Of a DNA stretch of 64,000 bases, positions 43,156 through 52,402 are shown in pieces. The stretch lies in contig JAVBUR010000043.1 of the NCBI GenBank assembly GCA_031555145.1, positions 43,105-107,104 on the forward strand. The letters are read 5' to 3'. This stretch comes from JAJDIA01 sp031555145 (GTDB lineage Bacteria > Bacteroidota > Bacteroidia > Bacteroidales > Tannerellaceae). Both the position numbers and the translations under genes were made by a program. The first letter of the stretch is position 1. Every line of letters starts with the position of its first letter. Under the pieces are notes generated by a model, which ran no database searches, was not told the origin of the DNA, and saw only the letters and a program-made list of their open reading frames with translations.

Positions 43156-44946
43156 TCAATACCGTTCCCGTTCGGTATAGTACGTATGCAGTAGTTTATG
43201 CGACAACGAACCGTTCGGTTCGCCGAGGAACTCCTGGTAGATGGCTTGTACCTCGGGGTTCTCGTGCGACTTACGGAGCGTCATCTTCTCGTCTTCTTTG
43301 TAGATGGCGTCCATACGGGCAGTGCGGATGGTGAGGTTGGTCGGGATCGGTTGTCCGCCGCCGCCGAGGCAACCGCCGGGGCAGGCCATGATCTCGATAA
43401 AGTGGTATTGCACCCTGTCTTCCCTGACTGCCTTGGCGAGCTTACGGGCATTCGCCAGGCCGTGGGCGATGGCAACCCGCAGCTCGACGCCTTCAAGGAA
43501 GGCGTAGTCGGGCTTGACATCTTCGATCAGAAGGGTCGCTTCTTTGATGCCGTCGAAACCGCGGACGGGGGTGACGCGCAGTCCGTCGAACGGCACTTCG
43601 CGCCCGGTTACGAGTTCATAGACCGTCCGGATAGCGGCTTCCATCACGCCGCCGGTCGCCCCAAAGATCACCCCGGCACCGGTAGACATCCCCATGATAC
43701 TGTCGTAGCTTTCATTCTTCAATGTCAACACATTGATACCCGACTGCTGGATCATCGACGCCAGCTCGCGTGAGGTCAGCACATAGTCTACGTCCGTATG
43801 CCCGCTGTCGCGCATCTCCGGCCGGGCTGCTTCGAACTTCTTCGCCGTACAGGGCATGATGGAGACGCAGACGATATCCTTCGGATCGAGTCCCCGCTTC
43901 TGTGCGTAGTAGGTCTTGGCCAGTGCTCCGAACATCTGTTGCGGTGATTTGCAGGTGGACAGGTTGGGCAGCAGTTCGGGGAATACATGCTCGATAAACT
44001 TGATCCATCCCGGCGAGCAGGAGGTAAACATCGGCAGGGCGGTAGACGGGCTACCGTCGACCAAGACCTTCTTCAGCCGGTGCAACAATTCGGTGCCTTC
44101 CTCCATAATGGTGAGGTCGGCGCTCCAATCGGTATCCAACACGGCATCAAAGCCCATCGCACGAAGAGCGGCCACCATCTTACCCGTCACCCGGTTACCG
44201 GCTTTCAGTCCGAAGCGTTCGCCCAGGGCGACACGCACGGCAGGGGCGGTTTGTACCATTACATGTTTTGTGGGGTCGTAGATCGCATTCCATACATCAT
44301 CGATATATTGCCGTTCCATCAGTGCGCCGGTCGGACAGCGGTTGATACACTGTCCACAGTTGGTACAGACCACGCCGGCCACCGGTTTCTCGTTGAAGGT
44401 GCTCATCTTCGTTTGATTTCCCTTATACGCCATCGTCAGTGCATTCACGCCTTGCAATTGGGCACAGGTGCGTACGCAGCGGGTACAACGGATACACTTG
44501 CTGTCGTCTTTCAAGATCGAGGGCGACGACACATCCGGGTGTGGTGGCTTCCGGAGACTGAGGAAGAGTTCCTCGTCCGTCCGATACTCCGTTGCCAGGC
44601 TTTGTAGTTCACAGCTATTGTTCTTGCTGCATTTGATGCAGTTGATATTATGTTCGGTTAAAATGAGTTCAAGGATATGCTTCCGTGCCTGACGTATTTT
44701 CTTCGTATTAGTGCGTATGGCCATGTTCTCGCGTACAGGGGTGGCACAGGCCGCCACCAGGTTGGGGTCTTTCTCCACTTCCACGACGCAGATGCGGCAA
44801 TTCCCCGCCACACAAAGGTCTTCGTGGTGGCAAAGCGTGGGGATATGTACATTCAGCATCTTGGCGGCATGGAGGATCGACGTCCCTTCGGCTACCTGCA
44901 GGGGTACATCGTTGATAGTGATATTGATATTGATCAGATTTGACAT
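43156..44946 (-). CDS. hydA: [FeFe] hydrogenase catalytic subunit HydA (NADH/ferredoxin bifurcating type)
   Basis: 596 residues from the ATG at 44946, preceded by AGGAGG at 44959-44954; the frame runs further upstream to 45012 but overlaps hydB. Domains: an N-terminal [2Fe-2S] domain (CHHEDLCVAGNCRIC), a His-ligated [4Fe-4S] site (HNINCIKCSKNNSCELQ), two [4Fe-4S] motifs (CIRCTRCVRTC; CTNCGQCINRC), the H-cluster domain (TSCSPGW; MPCTAKKFE; EIMACPGGCLGGGGQP) and the small-subunit-like C-terminus. The first motif is TSCSP rather than TSCCP, a variant I recall from other bifurcating-type enzymes. With HydB and HydC it makes or uses H2 in the cytoplasm with NADH and ferredoxin. Confidence 0.94.
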   Translation of the reverse strand: MSNLININITINDVPLQVAEGTSILHAAKMLNVHIPTLCHHEDLCVAGNCRICVVEVEKDPNLVAACATPVRENMAIRTNTKKIRQARKHILELILTEHNINCIKCSKNNSCELQSLATEYRTDEELFLSLRKPPHPDVSSPSILKDDSKCIRCTRCVRTCAQLQGVNALTMAYKGNQTKMSTFNEKPVAGVVCTNCGQCINRCPTGALMERQYIDDVWNAIYDPTKHVMVQTAPAVRVALGERFGLKAGNRVTGKMVAALRAMGFDAVLDTDWSADLTIMEEGTELLHRLKKVLVDGSPSTALPMFTSCSPGWIKFIEHVFPELLPNLSTCKSPQQMFGALAKTYYAQKRGLDPKDIVCVSIMPCTAKKFEAARPEMRDSGHTDVDYVLTSRELASMIQQSGINVLTLKNESYDSIMGMSTGAGVIFGATGGVMEAAIRTVYELVTGREVPFDGLRVTPVRGFDGIKEATLLIEDVKPDYAFLEGVELRVAIAHGLANARKLAKAVREDRVQYHFIEIMACPGGCLGGGGQPIPTNLTIRTARMDAIYKEDEKMTLRKSHENPEVQAIYQEFLGEPNGSLSHKLLHTYYTERERY

Positions 44947-44953
44947 AACGGTT

Positions 44954-44959
44954 CCTCCT
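44954..44959 (-). promoter_or_regulatory. Strong Shine-Dalgarno site of hydA
   Basis: AGGAGG on the minus strand, seven bases before the hydA ATG at 44946. It decides the start against longer in-frame options and stands out because most genes here have no recognisable site. Confidence 0.8.
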
Positions 44960-44962
44960 TTC

Positions 44963-46123
44963 TTAATAAATGATTTCTTCCCGGAAATTCTCGATAATCG
45001 ACCGGAAGGCATTCCCTACCGACCGGCCCAGTCCACACTTGGAGGCATACCGCATCGTATACGCCAGTTTCAGTAATTCATCCAGGTACGCTTTCGGTTT
45101 CTCTTTCCGTTTGACGGCGCGGATACCGTTCAGCAGTTGTTGGGTGCCTACCCGGCAAGGCACGCACTGGCCGCAGGATTCTTCTTCGAAGAAAACCAGG
45201 TAGTTCTCGAGGATATTGTACATCGAACGCGAGGAGTTGAACACCTTGATCGAACCGCCTGTCGGGATGCCTTCGAAGCCGATGATCGTGCTTCGGAACT
45301 CCTTCCGGGGTACGCAGAAGCCGGAAGCACCGCCGACCTGGACGGCTTTTGTGTCGCCATCGCCGAATTCTTCGACAAACTGCTCGACGGTCATTCCCAT
45401 CTCCAGTTCGAAGACGCCTTCCTTACAGCAATCGCCCGACACGGAGAAGAGCTTGCTGCCCTGCGAAGCCTTGGTACCGAGCTTGCGGTATTCGTCGGCC
45501 CCGATCTCGGCGATGATCATGGCGTTGACAAAGGTTTCCACATTGTTAACAACGGTCGGTTTACCCAGATAACCTTCCACGACGGGGAAGGGGGGCTTGT
45601 TGGTCGGCTCTCCGCGGAAGCCCGACATCGATTGGATTAACGCCGTCTCTTCGCCGCAGACATAGGCGCCGGCACCAAATATCAGCCCCAGGTTGAAGTG
45701 GATACCCAGCGACCGTATCTGGTGTTCCATCCGGTCGATGGCTATCTTCAGTTTGGTGGACAGGTATTTGTATTCGCCCCGGATATAGATATAGCCTTCC
45801 TTCGCTCCGGTGATATAGGAGGCCAGCGCCATGCCCCAGATCACTTTTTCGGAAGCCTTGTCGAGTATCTCCCGGTCTTTGAAGGTACCCGGTTCACCCT
45901 CGTCGGCATTGCAGATAATATACTTTTCCGGTTCCGGATTGCCCATCACCGCTTTCCATTTCAGTCCCGTCGGGAAGCCGGCGCCACCGCGTCCGCGGAG
46001 TCCCGAGTCGATCATTTCCTGCAGAAACTCTTCCCGCCCCATCTTCATCACGTGTCGCATAATGACCGGATAGTCGATGTTTTCGCGGAAGATCAGGTCC
46101 GCTCGTTTCAGTTGTGTCGTCAT
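44963..46123 (-). CDS. hydB: Hydrogenase flavoprotein subunit HydB (NuoF-like), short form
   Basis: 386 residues. It contains the NuoF core: an NADH/FMN region (GLRGRGGAGFPTGLKW; CNADEGEPGTFKDREI; GAGAYVCGEETALIQS) and the C-terminal [4Fe-4S] site (CGQCVPCRVG with a later Cys in KCGLG). The usual N-terminal thioredoxin-like [2Fe-2S] domain and the C-terminal 2x[4Fe-4S] ferredoxin domain of HydB are both missing (typical HydB is near 600 residues). It should accept or donate electrons at NAD(H) for HydA. It is 35 bases after hydC and 16 before hydA. Confidence 0.93.
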   Translation of the reverse strand: MTTQLKRADLIFRENIDYPVIMRHVMKMGREEFLQEMIDSGLRGRGGAGFPTGLKWKAVMGNPEPEKYIICNADEGEPGTFKDREILDKASEKVIWGMALASYITGAKEGYIYIRGEYKYLSTKLKIAIDRMEHQIRSLGIHFNLGLIFGAGAYVCGEETALIQSMSGFRGEPTNKPPFPVVEGYLGKPTVVNNVETFVNAMIIAEIGADEYRKLGTKASQGSKLFSVSGDCCKEGVFELEMGMTVEQFVEEFGDGDTKAVQVGGASGFCVPRKEFRSTIIGFEGIPTGGSIKVFNSSRSMYNILENYLVFFEEESCGQCVPCRVGTQQLLNGIRAVKRKEKPKAYLDELLKLAYTMRYASKCGLGRSVGNAFRSIIENFREEIIY

Positions 46124-46158
46124 ACGTTGTCTGTTGGCGTTCGTCTGTTAGTCTTTCT

Positions 46159-46626
46159 TTACTTCTTCATATAGCTGAGGAGGATATCCTTCACCTTCTC
46201 CGGTGTCAGTTCTCCGTACAGTTCGTCGTTGATCAGCATGGCCGGTCCCTTGTGGCAGGAGCCGAGGCAGTTGGTGTAGCAAAGGGAGAACTTCCCGTCG
46301 GAGGAGGTCTCTCCGGGGTGGATACCGATCAGGTCGGTGATAGCTTCTACAATATCCTCCTTCCGTTTCATGTCGCAAATGATGGTTTGGCAGATGCGGA
46401 TCACGTGTTTCCCCTGCTTCTTCGTTCCGAGGAAGGAATAAAATGAGGCCGTGCCGTACACGTCTGCCGGCGACACACTCAGTTCTTTGGCGATCAGCAC
46501 CATGCACTCTTCATCCAGGTAGTAGTTCTGTTCGACTACCTCCTGGAGGACAGGCAGCAGGCTGTTACGTTTCCGTCCGTACTTATCGGCCAACTGGGCG
46601 ATAAATTCTTCATTGTTGATAAGCAT
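46159..46626 (-). CDS. hydC: Hydrogenase [2Fe-2S] subunit HydC (NuoE-like)
   Basis: 155 residues with the NuoE thioredoxin-like fold. The four cluster cysteines are visible as CQTIIC near 92-97 and CYTNCLGSC near 128-136. It completes the HydABC complex, passing electrons between HydB and HydA. It lies 29 bases after the phosphatase gene and 35 before hydB, so it is part of the same operon. Confidence 0.95.
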   Translation of the reverse strand: MLINNEEFIAQLADKYGRKRNSLLPVLQEVVEQNYYLDEECMVLIAKELSVSPADVYGTASFYSFLGTKKQGKHVIRICQTIICDMKRKEDIVEAITDLIGIHPGETSSDGKFSLCYTNCLGSCHKGPAMLINDELYGELTPEKVKDILLSYMKK

Positions 46627-46655
46627 TGTTTGGCGAGTTGAGTTAAGAATGATCG

Positions 46656-47885
46656 TTACATAAAGTGGACAGTGACCACCTTCATGAAGTGTTCGGTCAG
46701 CACGCCGGCTAACCGTCGGATCAGGTTCCTGCGCGTCTCTATCTCGACAGGGAGCGTAGGGTCGTGATGGTATTCGTTAATCTTGGTACCTACCAGAAAG
46801 TGGATTTCGTCACTGTCGAGCAACAGGCGCACGATCCGGTCGGCGGGGCCTTTTCCCAGCTGTGTGGCGGGGTTACGATGTATGTTGTTCAATAGATTTG
46901 TTACCTTGGTGAGGGTCAGTACCCCTTCGGTCACCAGATCAATCCCTTCCATGGTCGAACTAGGCGGCAAGGTGGAGTCGGTAATCTTCTCATCCATCAC
47001 CTCTCGACGGAGTTCGCGGGCAATGATCATGGTGGTGGTGGCCCCACTGATGATCTTCCGACCGTCGAAGCGGTTTAGCAGCATGGCATATTCGGGGTCT
47101 TGCTCCATGTGGAAAGGTGGGCCGGTACAGAGGATCGTCCGCCGCGGTTTACGGAAATAGGCGACGGCGCAGGTCAGGTCGTCTTTCGGCAGATGCTGGT
47201 CGTGCGATGAGGCCTGGCGGACAATCATCTTCGACAATTCGGCTGAGGAGATATCCGGCTCCGCCTCAACTACCTCGCGCACGTAGCGGATGAGGTCGTT
47301 CCGCCCCCACCCCATTGCCATCCCACGTCCCATACCGGATTGGGTAATCCCGTCTGTACAGAAGACAATCCGGTCTTCCAGTAGCGGGACAAACGAACAA
47401 GCCCTCAGATCGGGATTACCCCTGACGGTCATCACATCGCCTTTGTAACGCACATGCCGCCAGTCCGGCTCATACATGTGAGTGCCTCGTAGGATAAACG
47501 TGGCCGGATTATCGTATTCGAGCAGGGACACCGTTCCCTCGCTCAGTGAGATATCTACAATGGTATAGGTTGCATAGCTGATATCGCCGTCGCTGTAGAT
47601 CGGCAATGCCTTCATCAGGATACCGACCATCCGTCCGGCATCCTTCTGTTCTTGCGAAAGATTCAATAAAATAGTGGAAGTAAGCGTAGCGAAGACATTC
47701 GCTTTCACCCCGTGCCCCATCCCGTCGGACAGCACGCACAGGATCCGGTCTTCATCCGGGAGGCGTTTCGACAGGATCACGTCGCCGCAAATCCTCTCCC
47801 CCTCATGATTACATTGAAAGTAGCCGATATCCACATGATACCGCTCCCTCATCTCCTCAGCGTTATGAAAGGCGTTTACATTCAT
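46656..47885 (-). CDS. PP2C/SpoIIE-family phosphatase
   Basis: 409 residues from the ATG at 47885 (MNVNAFHNAEEM); the frame to 47924 adds 13 basic residues without support. Residues 20-235 are a PP2C/SpoIIE phosphatase domain with the metal-binding aspartates in LSDGMGHG, FCTDGITQSG and DDLTCAV. The C-terminal 170 residues form a second domain that I do not recognise (DGRKIISGATTTMIIARELRRE), also seen with hydrogenase-linked phosphatases. As first gene of the hydCBA-hydS operon it is the likely output partner of the H2-sensing protein, acting on a phosphorylated target not identified here. Confidence 0.88.
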   Translation of the reverse strand: MNVNAFHNAEEMRERYHVDIGYFQCNHEGERICGDVILSKRLPDEDRILCVLSDGMGHGVKANVFATLTSTILLNLSQEQKDAGRMVGILMKALPIYSDGDISYATYTIVDISLSEGTVSLLEYDNPATFILRGTHMYEPDWRHVRYKGDVMTVRGNPDLRACSFVPLLEDRIVFCTDGITQSGMGRGMAMGWGRNDLIRYVREVVEAEPDISSAELSKMIVRQASSHDQHLPKDDLTCAVAYFRKPRRTILCTGPPFHMEQDPEYAMLLNRFDGRKIISGATTTMIIARELRREVMDEKITDSTLPPSSTMEGIDLVTEGVLTLTKVTNLLNNIHRNPATQLGKGPADRIVRLLLDSDEIHFLVGTKINEYHHDPTLPVEIETRRNLIRRLAGVLTEHFMKVVTVHFM

Positions 47886-47965
47886 ACGTCTGACACGTTG
47901 GCGTTTAACTTTACAAATATGCATTTTTTCGGGCAGAAAAGCAAGGAAAAGATCAATATTTAACG

Positions 47966-48003
47966 ATAAAAAGTCCGGCGGCCACAGCCACCGGACTTTT
48001 TAT
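47966..48003 (-). terminator. Intrinsic terminator of the DUF1254 gene
   Basis: A symmetric hairpin, ATAAAAAGTCCGG (47966-47978) pairing with CCGGACTTTTTAT (47991-48003), with a 12-base loop. It has T tracts on both strands and lies 20 bases after the minus-strand gene ending at 48023, so it may work in both directions. Confidence 0.88.
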
Positions 48004-48022
48004 CAATCAGTATAATTGCCTT

Positions 48023-49435
48023 TTATTGAACCTTCTTGACAGGTGAGATCTTCCAGCTTCCGTCGATCATCGACTGTTTGGGATAATAGACCCTCAGGGC
48101 AAGGTTGAAATCGCCTGTTGGGGCGGGCAGCCAGTTGGCTTCCTTATCCTTGCCGGGAGATGTGTTTTGCAGATAAATATCCACCGAACCATCAGCGTTC
48201 GTTTTCAGATTACTTCGATCGCCAGTGGCATAACGATTCAGAGGGTTAGCCACCAGATGGCCTGCGGAATCGTACATCGTCAGTGACCAGAAAGCATTGG
48301 CCGGAGGCGTTTGACCTTTGTCGAAATGAATCATGTAGTTGTTGGCACCGTTTAGCTGTTTACCGTCACCATCGAGTGCCGTCAAGGGATAAATGGCATC
48401 TTCAAGCAGATTGGCGCCCAGGCCGATGCAAGCGATGTGTGCCCGCTGCGCATAATTGGTACCGTATGTTCCCATGACCTCAGTCAGCATGTCCCATCCG
48501 TTTTCCTGCCGGGCCAAAATATTTTTCTTCAGTTCGGCAGCCATCTCTTTGGGCAGGCTAGCCAAAGCGGCTTGTACATTCTGGTCAAAGACCGATAAGT
48601 CGAACGTCTTGCCTTCGCCCACACCAATAGCAGCGAACTTATCGAGTACAGCCTTATCAGCGGCGGAAGGCGGATAGAGAGCCAGCAACTTATTTATGTA
48701 ATTGAAGTAATCGGCCAAAGGCATCTGCTCGACAATAGCGTTTGGGAAGCCCTTGGGAGCCGAAGGGTTCGGTTCGGGCTTGGGTGCGGTGTAAGATTTG
48801 CCCCAGGCGCTTAATGGAGTGATTTTATATTGCTTTTGCAGTGGGACGACTACATTATCGCCGTCGGCCTTGCTGTTGACTTGCGTACGCCCAACAATCC
48901 AAACCGAGTTGGTAGGTGCCTCGATCTGCTTCATGCCTGCGGGGACTTCACCTTTCCAACCGGGGCCGGTAACCAGGAAATCACCCTTGCCGTTACCCGT
49001 GGTACGGGTACCCGGCGAGGCAAAGATATTGGTGTACATGTCGAGCATAGGCATCATGTAATAGCGCCCTTTAGTGTCGGGCAGGGAGAGCACCACCGGT
49101 TCTTTGCTCAGGTCGAGCCACGCGGAAGAGTAGTAGGTGTCCACATTGGGGCGCACCACATCAGTGAACGAAGCATCGGGGAATACCGAAAGATTGGCGA
49201 ATGAATTGGCTGCTGCCCTCATTCCGCCGCCTTTTACCCCTGCCGTGCCATCGGTCATTTGTTGGCGGGAAATGTCCATAACCACCAATGGGAAGCCATA
49301 AGCATAGGCTTCTTTGACGGTTTGAACCGTGATCGAATCTTGCTGCGCCTGTTCGGCGGCTTTTTTTGCTGTACCCCCGCCGCAAGATAGCAGTATGGCT
49401 GCCAGCGGTAACAGGAGGAATAATTTTTTGTCCAT
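48023..49435 (-). CDS. DUF1254/DUF1214-domain lipoprotein
   Basis: 470 residues from the ATG at 49435, which directly precedes a signal with lipobox (AAILLSCGGG); the frame to 49459 adds eight residues. DUF1254 covers about 45-190 (VKEAYAYGFPLVVMD; FPDASFTDVVRPNVDTYYS) and DUF1214 about 345-455 (ANAFWSLTMYDSAGHLV; NWLPAPTGDFNLALRVYYPK). Proteins with this pair are widespread envelope proteins without a firmly known reaction. It is a single-gene unit with its own terminator, divergent from the propeller protein gene. Confidence 0.9.
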   Translation of the reverse strand: MDKKLFLLLPLAAILLSCGGGTAKKAAEQAQQDSITVQTVKEAYAYGFPLVVMDISRQQMTDGTAGVKGGGMRAAANSFANLSVFPDASFTDVVRPNVDTYYSSAWLDLSKEPVVLSLPDTKGRYYMMPMLDMYTNIFASPGTRTTGNGKGDFLVTGPGWKGEVPAGMKQIEAPTNSVWIVGRTQVNSKADGDNVVVPLQKQYKITPLSAWGKSYTAPKPEPNPSAPKGFPNAIVEQMPLADYFNYINKLLALYPPSAADKAVLDKFAAIGVGEGKTFDLSVFDQNVQAALASLPKEMAAELKKNILARQENGWDMLTEVMGTYGTNYAQRAHIACIGLGANLLEDAIYPLTALDGDGKQLNGANNYMIHFDKGQTPPANAFWSLTMYDSAGHLVANPLNRYATGDRSNLKTNADGSVDIYLQNTSPGKDKEANWLPAPTGDFNLALRVYYPKQSMIDGSWKISPVKKVQ

Positions 49436-49731
49436 AGACTTATAATTTATCAAGTTCAATTATTAACCAATTATCATTTATATTGCTTCTACAACAACGT
49501 TCATTTCCCAAACAACGGATATGGAACAAGTTTTATTTCACTCCAGGAATCATTGATTTTTTAATCAATAATAATTAATTATAAAACAACATTTCAGATG
49601 AATTGTTTAATCACCATGCAAATCTACACGGAGCAAAAACAGTTGTTCTTCCAATTATCTTTCCTTTTTCCATAGGGTATTTGCCTTTCGCCCGATCTTA
49701 TTTAAAAACAATTCAACACAACATCGCCCAA

Positions 49732-50925
49732 ATGGAAAAAAAGTGGATCACAACCTTATTTTTTCTTATCTCTGTTAGCCTCAGTGCCTCACCGCGTACG
49801 CAATGGACGTATCAAACAGGTGGGCAGGTTATCGGCACATGTGCGTTATCAGAGAGTAGCCTCTTCGTAGGAAGTACTGACGGGTATCTGTATGCCCTCG
49901 ACAAGCAATCGGGAGCCCTTCAATGGAAGTTCGACGGGAAAAACGAAATTCGCTCTACACCGGCCATCGACGAAACGACAGTGTTCTTCCATACAGTTGC
50001 CGGCGACCTCTATGCACTGGATACCCATACCGGCGGACTACAGTGGCAAACCTCACTGAAAGGAGAAACGATGGTGGATGTATGGGACTACTACCAGTCT
50101 TCGCCGGTGATTCATCACAATCTCCTGATCGTAGGTAGTGGAAACGGCCAGGTGTACGGTCTCAACAAGGAAACCGGCAAAGAAGTCTGGACATTCCGGA
50201 CAGGCGGCGTAGTACATACCGATCCGTTGGTATACGATGATAAAGTGTATATCGGCAGTTTTGATGGCCATTTATACGCTCTTGATAGCGCAACGGGAAC
50301 CGCTCTATGGTCATTCAAAACTGTAGGGAACCGCTATTTTCCCCAGGGAGCAATTCAAAACGCTCCCACACTATTTGAAGGAATGATCCTGTTCGGATCA
50401 AGGGATTTCAACTTGTATGCCATAAACGCCCAAACCGGAACCGGTACCTGGAATTGGATGGAACCCGGCAGTTGGGTGATCGCCACACCAACCATATCGG
50501 CAACCGACAGCCTGCTGTTTGTCGGCACATCTGACTCCCACGCCTTTTACTGTACAAGTGCCTGGGATGGCTCCATCAAATGGAAAATTAACCTGAATAT
50601 GCGTGTATACGGCAAAGAAGTCCTATATAAAGACGATGTGTTATTCGGTTGTTTCAACGGAATACTTTATGCTGCCAATCAACAAACCGGCAACATAACC
50701 TGGACATTCCAGACAGAGAACAGCCTGAAAAACCACTCCATTGTCTATAATGAAGACGGTAGCTTCAACGAAGCACTCTTCACTATCACGAATATGGAAG
50801 AACTGCTGAAATCTGAAAACGCCATCCTCAACCTCGGCTCGTTCCTTGCTTCTCCCATCGTCGAGAATGACAAGGTATATATCGGAAGTACGGATGGCAA
50901 TGTGTATGCCCTGACCATCGATTGA
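49732..50925 (+). CDS. PQQ-like beta-propeller repeat protein, exported
   Basis: 397 residues from the ATG at 49732; the frame opens earlier at a TTG (49603) but only the ATG is followed by a signal peptide (KKWITTLFFLISVSLSAS). The rest is a run of propeller repeats of the form YALDxxTGxxxWxF (YALDKQSGALQWKF, YALDTHTGGLQWQT, YGLNKETGKEVWTF, YALDSATGTALWSF, YAANQQTGNITWTF). The family overlaps BamB-like and PQQ-dehydrogenase-like propellers; no quinone-dehydrogenase catalytic residues are seen, so a binding or scaffolding role in the periplasm is more likely. It ends 39 bases before a convergent kinase gene. Confidence 0.87.
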   Translation: MEKKWITTLFFLISVSLSASPRTQWTYQTGGQVIGTCALSESSLFVGSTDGYLYALDKQSGALQWKFDGKNEIRSTPAIDETTVFFHTVAGDLYALDTHTGGLQWQTSLKGETMVDVWDYYQSSPVIHHNLLIVGSGNGQVYGLNKETGKEVWTFRTGGVVHTDPLVYDDKVYIGSFDGHLYALDSATGTALWSFKTVGNRYFPQGAIQNAPTLFEGMILFGSRDFNLYAINAQTGTGTWNWMEPGSWVIATPTISATDSLLFVGTSDSHAFYCTSAWDGSIKWKINLNMRVYGKEVLYKDDVLFGCFNGILYAANQQTGNITWTFQTENSLKNHSIVYNEDGSFNEALFTITNMEELLKSENAILNLGSFLASPIVENDKVYIGSTDGNVYALTID

Positions 50926-50964
50926 AAGGATTGCTCCAACCATTAGTTGGAGTAATTGCTTGAG

Positions 50965-52389
50965 TTACTCAAATACCATCCGGAACCGCGTCAGCCCGTC
51001 CGGATACGTACGCAGGGAGAAGGAGCAGTTGTGTTTTTGGAGGACTTCGCGGATGAAGATAAGGCCGATCCCCTGCCCGTTGGGTTTGGTGGAGAAGAAG
51101 GGGCTGAAGAGTTTAGCTTCGGTCTCTTTGTCGATGCCTTTGCCGGTATCAGCAATTTCGAGGGTAGAGGGATGGTGGGAGGTACGGATAAAGATCGTGC
51201 CGTCGTGGCCGATGGATTCGGCAGCGTTTTTGATGATATTCACCAACGCCTGTTCGAAGAGGGAGTTGTCAAGCATGACGAAGAGCGGCATTGCATCCCG
51301 TTCCATCACTAACCGGATCTGGCGGTCACGGCAGATGGTTTCCATAAAGCGTTTGGAGAGGGCTACCACTTCATTCAGGTCGCGTCGTTCCAGTTGAGGC
51401 TCGGGGATACGTACCACATCGGCAAAATTCGTGATAAAGCGGCTCATGCCATAACAGCGTTCCACCAGCACACGCAATACGTCGCAGACATCTTCCATAT
51501 TTTCCATATCGTGGAAGGAAGCTTCCAGCGTATCCAGCGTCGAGGTAATCCCCGCCGTGGTATTGTTGACTTCGTGGGCAATCATACGGATTACCTTCTC
51601 GTAGGCTTTCTTCTCGGCTTTGAACACTTCCTGGGTAAGCGATTCCACCAGGTAGAACGAATGATGGAAGCCCCGGTCGATAAACGACGAGTGGGTACAT
51701 TTGTAGATATTGGCGTCGTTCAACCGGATGGTTGGCGATTCATACAGTTCAATACCCTCCAGTTCGGAAGCCAGCGGCGCATCCAATTCACCCAACCCAC
51801 GGCCTACGAGTTGTCCTTCCGTCCTCATTCCCAGGATACGCAGCATAGAGGCGTTAGCCGACTGTGCCTTTCCATCCAGGTCGAGGATCAGCACGCCCAT
51901 CGGCGAGGCATTGATCAGCAGATCAAGGAAATGGTTCTGTTCGCGCAGCAACAGGCGTTCATTCTTCAGTTGCTCCATCATCTTGTTGAACACTTCCACC
52001 ACCTTGTCGGCTTCGGCCTGTCCCACATACCCGAGGCGCGAACTGAAATCCTGTTCGCGTAGCAGTTCCATCCCGTTACCGATAATATAGAGCGGCATCA
52101 CCATCCTACGGTAAAAGACAATGAGGTAGATGACCGTAACCAGCAACAGTCCTTCTACCAGAAAAAAGAGACTTCTCGGATCCTTAAATGGGAGCGAAAC
52201 AGCTTCGGCGGGGAGTTCTATTCCTTCGGCAGCAGCATCGGCAGCCGCTTTAGCGGCCGCATCAGCCGCAGCTTTGTTAGCAGCATCGATCGCGTCGATC
52301 GGCAGCCCATATAAGACATAATACGTCAATATCCCCAAGATGCAGAGCAACAACGCCGTCAATATCCAGAATGACCACCGTAACCGCAT
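50965..52389 (-). CDS. NtrB/NtrY-like sensor histidine kinase
   Basis: 474 residues: span 1 (about 7-26), a periplasmic segment of only about 45 residues rich in alanine (IDAANKAAADAAAKAAADAA near 34-53), span 2 (about 74-93), HAMP-like linker, PAS (about 150-250), HisKA with His272 (MIAHEVNNTTAGI) and a HATPase ending with GKGIDKETEAKLFSPFFSTK. The AHEVNN box is of the NtrB class, fitting the sigma-54-type regulator encoded 13 bases upstream. The alanine-rich loop is unlikely to bind a ligand itself. The operon begins with tolC. Confidence 0.92.
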   Translation of the reverse strand: MRLRWSFWILTALLLCILGILTYYVLYGLPIDAIDAANKAAADAAAKAAADAAAEGIELPAEAVSLPFKDPRSLFFLVEGLLLVTVIYLIVFYRRMVMPLYIIGNGMELLREQDFSSRLGYVGQAEADKVVEVFNKMMEQLKNERLLLREQNHFLDLLINASPMGVLILDLDGKAQSANASMLRILGMRTEGQLVGRGLGELDAPLASELEGIELYESPTIRLNDANIYKCTHSSFIDRGFHHSFYLVESLTQEVFKAEKKAYEKVIRMIAHEVNNTTAGITSTLDTLEASFHDMENMEDVCDVLRVLVERCYGMSRFITNFADVVRIPEPQLERRDLNEVVALSKRFMETICRDRQIRLVMERDAMPLFVMLDNSLFEQALVNIIKNAAESIGHDGTIFIRTSHHPSTLEIADTGKGIDKETEAKLFSPFFSTKPNGQGIGLIFIREVLQKHNCSFSLRTYPDGLTRFRMVFE

Positions 52390-52402
52390 ATCGTCTCTCT
52401 CC

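Noticed and set aside
43156..44946. HydA inactivated by TSCSP in place of TSCCP
   Set aside because: All other H-cluster motifs and Fe-S ligands are intact and I recall the TSCSP form from other bifurcating-type hydrogenases; inactivation is not supported.
50931..50955. Hairpin CTCCAAC/GTTGGAG between the propeller and kinase genes as a terminator
   Set aside because: The stem is plausible but no T run follows on either strand, so I did not list it.
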